Below are positions 1 through 10,158 of a DNA stretch of 64,000 nt, in pieces. Made by a program: the position numbers and the translations under genes. The notes below the pieces were generated by a model. It was given only the letters and a program-made list of their open reading frames with translations. It was not told the origin of the DNA and did not search any database. Source of the DNA: Coturnix japonica (taxonomy: Eukaryota > Chordata > Aves > Galliformes > Phasianidae); assembly GCF_001577835.2 (NCBI RefSeq), contig NC_029536.1, forward strand, positions 2,542,001 through 2,606,000. Direction: 5' to 3'. Within the stretch, counting starts at the first letter, position 1; each line of letters opens with the position of its first letter.

Positions 1-1579
1 TGCTCTCAGGCAACAACAGAAGTTTCCCTTTTGCTGGTGGAAGCAAACACCCCTCCACAACGCTCCCATCCTCCCTCCACTGTATATAGAAAGAGCTTGA
101 ACTGGCAGTTGCTTGTGTTGCAACAGGGTCCTCCCCAGCTCCAAAAACACTGGGATGCACAGCTGCCATCTCTAAGGGCCTGTCAATGGTTAAGCTGACA
201 GCTGGCATGGGGCTTGCTGGAAACTGGCTCTTGGGGTCGGTTCTTAGGCCAGATATTTGCCACAGGCATCATTCCCACCTTGGAAGCTGTTCTGAGAGAG
301 GTATTTTTTCTGATCTTATTTTATTACTCAACCGGAGAAAGGCGTTCTATTTGGAATAATAATAGAGATCGTGCTCTTATATCCATTACACTTTAACTAT
401 ACCGGTGCTTCTGCAGCTCGTTCTCAAGCAGGCAAACCTTTCTCAGTCCCTGTTGATGCTCTTGGAGTTCTACTCAGACTCACTATTGCAGCAGGGACTG
501 AAAAAGGCCATTAAACAAGCAAACCCACTGATTGGAGTAGTGGGACAGCAACAAATGCACACTGAACACAGCCCTTGAGCAGGAGGAAGGCAGCACTCAG
601 CTCTGTGATCCATGAAACATGAGTGAGAAAGGGATGAAACCTCAGGGACACACAGGGGAAGGAAAAAGGGTATTCAGGAGACCATATAAAAGAGCCCTAT
701 TGATGGCTGCATGGGGACAAGGAAGAGAACGGTGACCCAGCTGTACACAGAGCATTGCCCTGCTGCTGTCCAAGGACCGACACACGTCTCCCTTTCCATC
801 AGCTCCCCAAAACAGCAGCATCCAGAACCTCAATCCGATTAGAAAGCAAAACACAGGCAGATCAAAGAGTTCTCCATCTCTCCTGAGAGATGAGCTGGAG
901 TATGGGAGAATTAGTAGCTGCTGACTGCTGCCAACCACTTCTTACATTAGCTTCTCCTTGGCCTTCTCACGTGCATGGGCAGCCCCTTCCAACCCCCTCT
1001 ATGCTGGGACACTTTTGGGATGGATAATGCAAAGGGGGTATGGGTGGTGTCCCTCAAAGCAAGGCAATCCTCCCCCTATGATGCTGCAATTCTCCTTAAT
1101 GCAGGGGCACATCCTGATAAATCAACTCCCATCGCATCCCTTGGGGCAGGCCCACATCACAACCCCTCCAACAAGACCCATGGGGGGGGGCTGCAGGGAT
1201 GCAGCCTGCCAATATGGGAAGCAAACCAATCCTGTGCATGAGCAGCCTGCATGCAAAGAAACACACACGTTGAAATAATGCCGACATGGGAAGCAGCAGG
1301 AGAGGAGATCTCTAGATTACAGGCACCCAGGGAACGTAGCTCAGCCAGTAACAGCAGATAAGCTCAGCTCAGGGGTCGCGTTCATTTTTATCTCCGACCT
1401 CCCAACTTCCCATACGGTGACTCAACACAAACTACAACCAATGCAAACCACATCACATCGTTGGCGGGCGGATTTGGAGCGGCTCTATCCCACATTGATG
1501 GATGCACAGAGCATCACAGCTGGATCTCACCAACCCCAAACTACACCAGCACTGTGCCTGCAGCTCTCCCCAAGCTACC
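1..1579. other. Intergenic, nothing recognised
   Basis: No exon, transposon or RNA gene recognised. Open frames are short and lack family signatures. Confidence 0.7.
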
Positions 1580-1956
1580 GACGAGCCTCGTCGTTGCTCG
1601 GGAACCCCCCCCGGAGGACACCCCCGCCGCCGCCACGGCTTGCTGGCAGCAACCCCGGAGCCGCAGCGCTGCCGCCGGGGAGAGAGGCAATAAATAACCC
1701 GGGGAGAGCGGCTCGGAGCCCGGGGGGCGGCGCAGACTCTGACCTGACAAATACCCACTGGAAAATCAGCACCTCCCGCCCCCGGGAGCCTGGAGCCAAC
1801 CCCGGACCGGCCCCAGACGGGGGGTGGCTGAGCAAACAGAGCGGAGCGGAGCAGACAGACGGACCCGACAGCCGCCCCGTCGGGCAGCGTACAACCGCCG
1901 GGGTGCGGGGGGGGCGGGCAGGGAACGCATGGCTGCGCACATGCACACACACACAC

Positions 1957-1987
<31 letters not shown>

Positions 1988-2215
1988 GGATACACATCTA
2001 TATGCTCGCACAGCGCTTCCCTATCGTCCCGAGTTGAATTCCCAGCCTGTCGCTTTGAAGGGGGGTGGAGATGGGGTCTGGCAGACAGCGCCCACCCCGC
2101 AATGCTTTGGGTCCCCCCCCGCCCCCTCCCACGGTCTCACCTGCTCCGCCGGGAGACAGCACGGCACCCAGGGGCTGGAGCAAGGAGGGGGCGGCCGCTT
2201 GATTTTCTGCTCTAT
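1580..2215. promoter_or_regulatory. CpG island 1 (candidate promoter)
   Basis: Dense CpG and G/C sequence with GCCGCC, CCGCCGGGG and GGGGGGCGGG boxes, interrupted by a (CA)/(TA) microsatellite at 1943-1988. No open reading frame here resembles a protein. On the minus strand GGAGCAG|GTGAGA at 2141/2140 is a strong splice donor, and TTTATAATC lies about 90 bases upstream of it. A minus-strand first exon leading out of the left edge is therefore possible (inference). Confidence 0.65.
1943..1988. repeat. (CA)n-(TA)n-(CA)n compound microsatellite
   Basis: ACACACAC then TATATATA then a run of CA repeats inside CpG island 1. Confidence 0.92.
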
Positions 2216-2349
2216 GCAATAAAGTGTGATTATAAAGAATGTAAGAGGGAGCACAGCTTGAATTCCAATTGGTGGAGAGTCTGTTGTTAACCATCAGGGA
2301 ACTATTTATTCTCTAGCCTCACTGATGCTCCTTGGTCAATAATGATAAA

Positions 2350-2364
2350 GGGGGGGGGGGGGGG
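2350..2364. repeat. Poly-G run of 15
   Basis: Fifteen consecutive G on the plus strand just outside CpG island 1. Its length is liable to sequencing error. Confidence 0.9.
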
Positions 2365-5294
2365 AAGTTGAAGGCATTATAAACAGGCATTGCATTTACA
2401 GAGGGGCAGCAGCAACAGCCCCCTTGGAATCCATGCTCCCTTCAGGGCATGGCTGGAGTGCTCAGCCCACTGTCTGCTGTCAGCATAGACTTGCAACCCA
2501 GAGCCTCTGGTCACCATCCCAAACAGCCCGTGCACTCCAAAGCCCCTCTCTTTCTTGTATTACTGAATTCCACACGAGCTTTGCCGACGTTTCAAATAGG
2601 ATCAGAGTCACGCCGGGCCAGCTTTAGAAACTTGTGGCATCCAGGCTGGATGCCAGATCCCAAAACCCAAATACTGTGCGGGAACTGAAGCAGGGAGGGA
2701 CCCACATGGCTCCCACTGCTCCAGCCTTCCTGCCTGGGGGGGCCATGCAGTTCTATTTGCACACAGCTTAAGGAATGTCCAGGGTTCAGCTCCCACTGAG
2801 CAGCACAGCCAGAGATCAGGGCACCTCTGTGCCAGAGCCAGGTGGGAGCTTCCTTCCCAGATGCTGTTGGCACTCAGCATCACCTCCTTCATCTCTGTTA
2901 CCCCCCCAACCCCCAGCACAAGGATCAGCTTTCAGGGCCTTCAGTGAATCTCTTCTAATAGACAAGATGAAAACGGAGATGCAGAAGAACGAGCAGGCGA
3001 AGGGAGGGCTGTGATTCCCTCCCATTGGTGCTGCAGCAGAATGGGACCACACTGCTGGATGAAAGCTGGATGCATCACCTCAGTACAAGCGAGCCCAAGG
3101 CCTTGTGCTGAAGTCAAACCATGAGGCTTGTTATGGCTTGGAAGTAAAGTGAGACTTCGCTGCTATAGGAGAAAGCTGGGGCTGCCTGCTGGGAGCTCCT
3201 TGGGGGCAGGGGTATCAATCTTAATAAAGCCACGGCGTGGCAGATAAATCATCATAAGGAATAACGATATGTAATAAGGATGAATCATATTAAGAGGGTC
3301 GTGTGAGAGAGGGAGAGCTTGCATGCCTGCATCCAGCCAGCAGTACCAACACAGAGGTGCAGAGAAAAGAAAGCTGTTAATGTATTTCAAAGGGAACTCA
3401 TTAGCCACAAGCAAACAGTGCAGTTTCTGTCCATGGAGAGTCACACACGTAATGTTCCTGCAACTTCTGCTGTTCTTCCAGCTATTGATAAAGCTCCTTG
3501 ATCACCACGTGCAATGGAGGATGGATCCTGAGCTGCTTCCCCACTCTGTGACCATTCCCGGCACGACAAGCAGTATCTGTTTTAAAGAAGGCCATAATTA
3601 TGAAGTGTGTGGGTAAATGCAGGGCAGGACAGCGACGCGGTGCCATCCTTACCTGACCAGAAAAGCTGGAGCAGCAGGGACTGAGCAAGCAAGGAAATGC
3701 ACACAGCAATGCAAGAGCTGCTTCCTTTCACCCTCCCACTGCAGATGCTGCTCTGCAATGTCCATCCCCAGTGCAGGACAAGGTGTGCCATCCTATGATG
3801 CAAAACATGGCTAAGAGCACCATGCTCTGAAACCATTGTTACAAGCTTTTGTGGGAGCCAGAGAGCTCCAGCCTTCTTACAGGAGAAGGGAAACACTCTA
3901 TGTTGGATCTATCTTGAGTTTAAAGCACACGTCTCCTCTTGGTTAGCAGAACTGCACATTTGCTGTCTTTCTGGACCACAGCTAACGTGCAATGAAGTAA
4001 TTCTGACAGCAGCTCATAGTGACAGCTGCCCGTGGTGTCTCACACATTACAAGGTGCCTACGTGAGTTTGCTCTTGTAAAGCCTTCTTGCCATAGAAGAC
4101 CTGCTGAGACCTCCTCCTAATCTAAACGAATACACCCATCCCAAAGCAAGTCCTGATTGAGGAGAAGAAACTGCTGCAGGTTCCCCATTCCCTGAGATGC
4201 TACAGACACCCAGCAGGTTCCCATCTGCTGCAGGGCACATCCCAGCCATCTCTGCTTTGAATGCTTAGGAGGTGCAGGCTGTGCTGTGTTAATATGCAAA
4301 GTCTGCCTGCCTTCCCAATTAAATGGAAAATGCTATGATTAAAACAAGCCAGAAGATATTAGATGGATAGTGCTGAACTGTGGGCTTTACTTCCTACACG
4401 CTGAAGCCCCATAGGAGTACTGATGGAATACATGCCGGGGATATTACCAAAGGTGAAACAGAGCTGGGAATGGAAAAATGCTTCATAAGATAGGGGAGAA
4501 AATGAGGTAGGGCTGAATTAACACAGAACCTCATCCTGGTCCCTCTGGACCACACATCTCTGGGAGGACACTGCTCCTAGAAGCCAATGGTGCATCATTT
4601 GGAGGGGAGGACACCATACAAGTGGAATAAACCACAGCATGAGGCCTCTGAGCTTCACCCTTAGAGCTGAGGGGGATGAGCCCTTCCTATACCCCGCTTC
4701 CTCCTTAGCATCAGTGCTGAGTTCTCCTCTACCACCCATATGGGACAGGAACAGAAATCACAGCGGAGCAGTACAGCACGCCGAATCATTGCAATTAAAC
4801 CCACAAAGATGAGAAGATAAAACAAGAAATGTTAAGAACTGATTGGAGAGCCCCCTCTGCCTTGCTAGGAAGGGCTCTCCCAATCACCTGCATGGCTCTA
4901 ACCCTCCTGGCTGTGCTCTGCAGCTCAGCCCCAGGCCATGCAGCCTTACTCTTCCTGTGCCTTCGAGCACTGCTGCTCCCTGTGCCCGTGTTTCATGACG
5001 TGCATTTAATTAACAGTGATGGTGAAGTCAGGTGTATTTATGGGGACTTCTCATCCTCACACTTACAGCTGCAGTTGCTATGGGTTTCCTACCGGAGTTC
5101 TTGCTTTCCTCCCTGCCCCCACCATGTAACGTGCACCAGAATAAAGTCTAATAAATTCTGCTGTGTAATTGGCTGTATATTTTAGGAGTCCATCTATCCC
5201 AGCGCCGTGAAAACAGAGGCCCTCAAAAATACACTGTGTGGACAGAAAGCTCTCAATGGGGGGGAGTGCAAAGTGCTCTGCTGTTCTGACAGCA
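2365..5294. other. Intergenic, nothing recognised
   Basis: Unique sequence of mixed composition. No coding exon or named repeat recognised. A stretch with TAATAAGG and AATAAGG motifs lies near 3240-3290. Confidence 0.7.
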
Positions 5295-5382
5295 CTCAGG
5301 ATAACAGGGATGGTGCAGTGACAGCACTTGGTAGCCTCAGTGTCTTTTCCAACCTGAGCTATTGTATGGTTCTAAACCCCAC
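5295..5382 (+). mobile_element. CR1 LINE 3' end
   Basis: Ends with GTCTTTTCCAACCTGAGCTA followed by TTGTATGGTTCTA, a CR1 terminus with the degenerate ATTCTATG repeat. The start is uncertain. Confidence 0.75.
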
Positions 5383-6436
5383 ATCACCCTCTTTCAGGGA
5401 CTTCATTTTCCATCCGTGCTCCTTTTCTTCGTTATCATTAACTCAAAACCACAGGATGCAACCGTGCTGGTGGGGAAGACACTCCAAGCCTTATAGCCAC
5501 ATGGGCTCCATCTGAATAAACCAGATTCTCCCCTCATACCATGCAAGCAGAGGTTCCCCTGGCCCAACTATAGGGCTGTGATGCTCCACCCTACACACTG
5601 AGTACCACTGCAGAGCACGTGGAGCTCAATGCTTCGGGGCTGGACTGGCTGAAGCATTTATACAAATAAAAGCAGCAGAAGCAAAGCGCCGGCAGCGCCG
5701 CTCTGATTACAGGGCCATTCATTTTCTGGTCGTTAATAATTTGTGCAATAAAAGATTGCGTGCCTTTCTGAGTTAGTAGGAGTTATTGGCACAAATTTCC
5801 CTCCGCGCTGGTGTGAGTCTGTGCCTGGAACATAAATTATGAGTTTCTTATCACACTCCTCCTCATTTTTCATGCTGCCATGCTTAGATCGCCAGCAGCC
5901 CCTCTGTCTCAGTCTTATTTTATGCAGCAAGAGAAGGCAGAGAGGATGGTTATTCCATCTTTAATTACACAAACCCCTTCTGCATTGCCTCCTTCCTATG
6001 CCCCTTTCCCCACCTGCACAACGAAGTTGTCCACTGCTGCAGGTGCAAGCAATGCTTCACCCACACTCTCCAACTATGTCCAGGTTAAGGGGTGGAAATG
6101 CACTAAGCACTGAGACTCATTTAAAAGCTATGGAAACAGCCTTGTCGTTTCTCTGATGCCGAAACGCTCGTTAGAGATGCTAATTGTTTTGTTAAACACG
6201 GCAGCTCACGCATCAACCACACCAACATCCCTGGACCTTTCCATATGTCAGCCTCATGGCTTTCTGCATTCGGAGCATCTCTTTCGGGAGGCGTCCCCGG
6301 AACGTTTGCACCAACATCTGCTCAACTTCAAAAGAAGTGCTGACAGCCCCAGACGACAGAACATGTCTGGCATCTCCAGCCGTGCTTTGCCAAGGGCTGT
6401 GCAAACCCCACGCTCCTGCAGATAAGTGCACTCATA

Positions 6437-6535
6437 AAATCACAGACTCATTAAGGTTGGAAAAGACCGGCAACGTCACCATTGACCCACCCCTGCTGTG
6501 CCCACTGATCACATCCCACACCACGGATACCCATA
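6437..6535 (-). mobile_element. CR1 LINE 3' end
   Basis: Plus strand reads TCACAGACTCATTAAGGTTG then GAAAAGACCGGCAACGTCAC, the reversed CR1 terminus, followed by the ACCCACCCCTGCTGTGCCCA region. A second CR1 starts just to the right, giving two adjacent same-orientation copies. Confidence 0.85.
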
Positions 6536-6592
6536 TCTGTGTCCCTGCCCTGAACGTGCACATTTGGATGCTCAGCCGCTCTGTGTCATTAA

Positions 6593-6700
6593 TACAGAAT
6601 CATTAAGATGGGAAAAACCCACTAAAACCACCTGGTCCAACCACCCACCCGTCCCCACTGTGCCAGTCAGGAGCTGCAGCACCTTCTCTTTGCAGCACTC
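6593..6700 (-). mobile_element. CR1 LINE 3' end
   Basis: Plus strand reads ACAGAATCATTAAGATGGGA, AAAACCCACTAAAACCACCT and GGTCCAACCACCCACCCGTC, a CR1 3' terminus in reverse. It lies about 60 bp from another CR1 end in the same orientation. Confidence 0.85.
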
Positions 6701-7567
6701 ATTGATGGAGAGTGCTTTCCTCTGCATCACTTCCGCACCCACACTGCCTTACCCCTCCCCTGATTGCAACCAGAGCCCTGTGTTCTGCCTCCTGGAGCCC
6801 TTCCGAGCTGCACACTGGGAATACCATCCCATGGTGGGCAGCAGGAGGACTGTGCAGGCTGGAGTTGCCTATGAGAAGGGCAATAAGCCCTTGGGGAGCT
6901 GCAGGATGGGGTCACAGTGAGTGCTATTCAGCCTCACCGAGTGTTTTCTCCTGCTAAGTGCAAGTGGTCCTACGGAGGCCTGACGGTGCCCATCAATAAC
7001 GGAGTGATGTGACACATACAGGGCACCCCTGTGTACATATATATGCTTTAAGGAATGCGTGCTGCCCCACTGCAAGAGGATTTATACCGGGGGCCTTGGG
7101 CAGGCATAGCACACACATAAGAGTGCACTGTCACTTGGAGAGTGATCCATGGCCCAGTGCTTGGCACGTCTCCGGTGATTATACCGCACTGGTGAGCCAC
7201 TGATCATCTCCAAGTGATGCTTATGTCTGCAGGGTAACATCCAACACAGCCATGCCAGGCTCCAGATGCCCACCCTGAATTCCCTTCCTCCCCAGCACAG
7301 CTAGCTGCTGTTAGCCAGCAGCACTGCCAGCCCCAGCTGCTATGAGAATATATAAAACTAGCAGAAATTGAATGCAAATGGTTGAATGCTATCCCACCTA
7401 TCAGCTCATTCCAAGTTGGGAATACCAGCATCACAGAACAAAGGCTCAAAGCTCCCAGCTGCAGCCTGTGACCTGTGGAACAAAATGGCACTTACAGACA
7501 CTGAAGATGACCTTTCCATTAGCAATCCACCCCCCAGGTCCCCAGAGAGGGGACAGCTCCTTGACCA

Positions 7568-7640
7568 TCAAATCATTCAGGTTGGAAAAGCCCACTGAGA
7601 TCACCAAATCCAACCACTGCTCCCATTAAACCACATTGAG
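7568..7640 (-). mobile_element. CR1 LINE 3' end
   Basis: Plus strand reads AAATCATTCAGGTTGGAAAA then GCCCACTGAGATCACCAAAT and CCAACCACTGCTCCCATTAA, the reverse complement of a CR1 3' terminus. Confidence 0.85.
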
Positions 7641-7964
7641 ATGATGCCCTTCCCCACATCCCTTTCTCTTTTCCCTGCAGCCAGAGTGCCACCGCTTTAT
7701 TTCACTGCTGGGAGCCCAGGGAATCACATCACTGCATGGCAGCAATGCCAAACCAACCGTAGCTCACAGCAGCAGCATCCCCAAGTATTAAGAACTGGGC
7801 AAAACCAACCTGCTGTTCCATATTCCTGAAGGTATCGATACTCAGTTGAATTTCCACATCAATTTCCTGCACGAGCAGAGCTATCCCTTGGGTTTTTTTT
7901 TGCTGGATATTTGCTGCCCTACTATTCTGTGCACTAAGATTCTGAGATAGCAACTTATTACGTC

Positions 7965-8030
7965 CAGCTCAGCTGTGGAAAAACTGAGGCACAGAGCATT
8001 TGGTGCTGCAGAGCCAGGAGGAGCAGACAG
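7965..8030 (+). mobile_element. Possible MIR-type SINE scrap
   Basis: GTGGAAAAACTGAGGCACAG and GCAGAGCCAGGA resemble two parts of MIR with the middle missing. Short and ambiguous. Confidence 0.35.
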
Positions 8031-8949
8031 CTCTGCTTCCCTATACAACAGCCAGCCAGCTCTATAAGAGATGCTGCGCGGTGCTTGTAAGCACAGCATA
8101 ATTAATCTTCTTCCTTATACATACTGTTATGAAATGTTAGTGCTTTTTGGAAGTGTTTTTCCCATCTCTCCCCACCCCTCCCAGTTGGAGCTTTTCTCAT
8201 ATCTCCCCAAAAAATCTGCCATTGTGCACGCACTGAGCTGTACTGCACTTAATGAGGCACTTCAGGTTCAATGAGGTCCTTCATCTTTTCAGCTCCAGCT
8301 CTTTGCGTCTCCCTTCCAGGCATCTCAGCTGGCTCCTGCACATCCCCTGCTGCAGACCCCCATTTCCAGGGGGCTGCTGCCCCCCTGCCCTGCCCGAGTT
8401 GGTGGCAGTGGGGTGAGGACCCTCGGGTGCTGTTCCTGGATCTGTCATTTATTTGCTGTGACCCTGATGGCGAGGCAGGAAGGAGCAATTCTCAGGCGTG
8501 GGCACCTAATAGAATGGTATGCGCCGGGGATGATAAGCATCCCTAGTTCTTATTAAAAAAGAGCAATAATTATGACTGCATCCCAAGCCTCATACTTCTC
8601 TCTTCCGCTTTCACATCTCATTAATCCCAAACCCCATCTCCCCCTTTACAGCCAAAGGCTGATGCAAGCTCCATTCATGAGCACAAACCTCTGCTCGCCG
8701 TGCACTGAAGCCCAGGAAACCTTCCCACCTCCTGCAGACCCTTCACCAAGCTGAACCCATTTCCATTTGCTTCCTTAGGACCTATAGCACTGCAACACCC
8801 TCAGTGCTGCAAAGGATAACCAGTGTGTTGGGCCTGTGTGCTGCTGCATGCAGATATGGGAACACATAGAGGATGTAGAGGATAAAATCAAAATCATCTT
8901 ACAGGTCCTCAGCCCCTAATGAAAGGTTTCCATTAAGAACTTTTCTTAA
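8031..8949. other. Intergenic, left of CpG island 2
   Basis: No gene or clear repeat. Composition rises in G/C toward the island only after about 8950. Confidence 0.7.
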
Positions 8950-9345
8950 TGCTCTGCAACGCACCGACTCGGTGCTAATCTGACCATCTCACCGCACGAT
9001 GAGGATGGGAAGAGCGGAGCCGCAGCACGATGAGGATGGGAGGGGGAAAGGAGGAGGAGGAGGAGGAGGCAGCCGGGGTTGAGCCGCGTGGGGCCAGCGG
9101 GGCTCCGGGAGCGCTGCCCGGGGCCGGCCCAGCCGGCGCCGCCGCCCCCTCCCCGCCTTGACCCCGGGGCGCTGCGGTCGGAGCCGCCGCGGCAGCGGAG
9201 CCGGAGCGGCGCTGAGCCGCCGGCACGACGCAATTAGCGGGGCGGCTCCGACTGCATCCCCCGGGGAGATGCGGAGCGGCAACACCCGCCGTCACCGCCG
9301 CCTACGCGCACCCCGGGCGGCCGGGGCCGGGCTGGTGAGGGGGAG
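8950..9345. promoter_or_regulatory. CpG island 2 (candidate promoter)
   Basis: G/C-rich sequence with many CpG, GGGGCGG and CCGCCGC boxes and a clustered CAATTAGCGGGGCGG. A ~30-bp direct repeat (GCACGATGAGGATGGGA twice, near 8995 and 9025) marks the left margin. A plus-strand donor-like GGGCTG|GTGAGG lies at 9334/9335. It abuts the purine tract on the right. No linked coding exon is visible. Confidence 0.65.
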
Positions 9346-9422
9346 GTTTGATAGGGAGGGTAGAATAGGGACACACACATATACATACATACACATAGAG
9401 CTGAGTGCTGAGCAGACCGACG

Positions 9423-10158
9423 GGGGAAGGAAATAGGGGAGGGGAAAGGGAGAAGAGGGAAGGAATAAAGAAAATGGGGAAAGGAAAAGAGAGGTGGAAT
9501 AGGGGGAAGGGAGAAAGAGGAAAGGAAAAGGGGGAAGAAATGGAGAGATGGGAAGGGAGGAAGGGGAAGGGGAAAGGGAAAGGGAAAGGGAAAGGGAAAG
9601 GGAAAGGGAAAGGGAAAGGGAAAAGGAGGGGAGAATAGGGGAAGGGAGGGAAGGAAAGGGGGAGGGGAAGGGAAGGAAGGGAAGGAAGGGAAGGGAAGGG
9701 AAGGAAGGGAGGGAAGGGAAGGGAAGGAAGGAAGGAAGGAAGGGAAGGGAAGGGAAGGGAAGGGAAGGGAAGGGAAGGGAAGGGAAGGGAAGGGGACAGG
9801 GAGGAAAAAGAGGAAAGGAAAAAGGGGGGAAGGAAAAGGGGAAAGGAAGAGGGAGGAGGAAAAGGGGTTAGGAAAAGAGGGGTGGAATAGGGGGAAGGGG
9901 AAAGGGAGAAAGAGGAAAGGAAAAGGGGGAAGAAATGGAAAGATGGGGAGGGGGGAAAGGAGAAGGGAAAAGGAAATGGAAAGGGAAAGGGAAAGGGAGG
10001 GGGACAGGGAGGAAAAGAGGAAAGGAAAAAGGAGGCAGGAAAAGGGGGAAGGGAAAAGGGGAAGGGAAGGAGGGAGGAAAAAGGAGAAGGAAGGAGAAGG
10101 AAAAGGGAGCAGGAAAAGAGGAAAAGGAGAAAGGAAAAGGAAGCAGGAAAAGCAGAGC
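9423..10158. repeat. Long polypurine tract (GGGAAA / GGAAGGGAAG family) with nested duplications
   Basis: About 735 bases of almost only A and G on the plus strand. It includes pure (GGGAAA)n at about 9574-9622 and (GGGAA)n plus (GGAA)n at about 9668-9795. A block of about 75 bases at 9482-9552 recurs at 9870-9947, and a GGGACAGGGAGGAAAA block recurs at about 9793 and 10001. The long frames it contains (Pro/Phe/Ser or Gly/Lys/Glu-rich) are products of the repeat, not genes. Confidence 0.95.

Noticed and set aside
1417-2037. 206-residue frame across CpG island 1
   Set aside because: Arises from G/C-rich composition and the CA repeat; overlapping frames are open on both strands and none resembles a protein.
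2218-2223. AATAAA followed by GTGTG on the plus strand, as a transcript end
   Set aside because: No upstream plus-strand exon to terminate; chance occurrence cannot be excluded.
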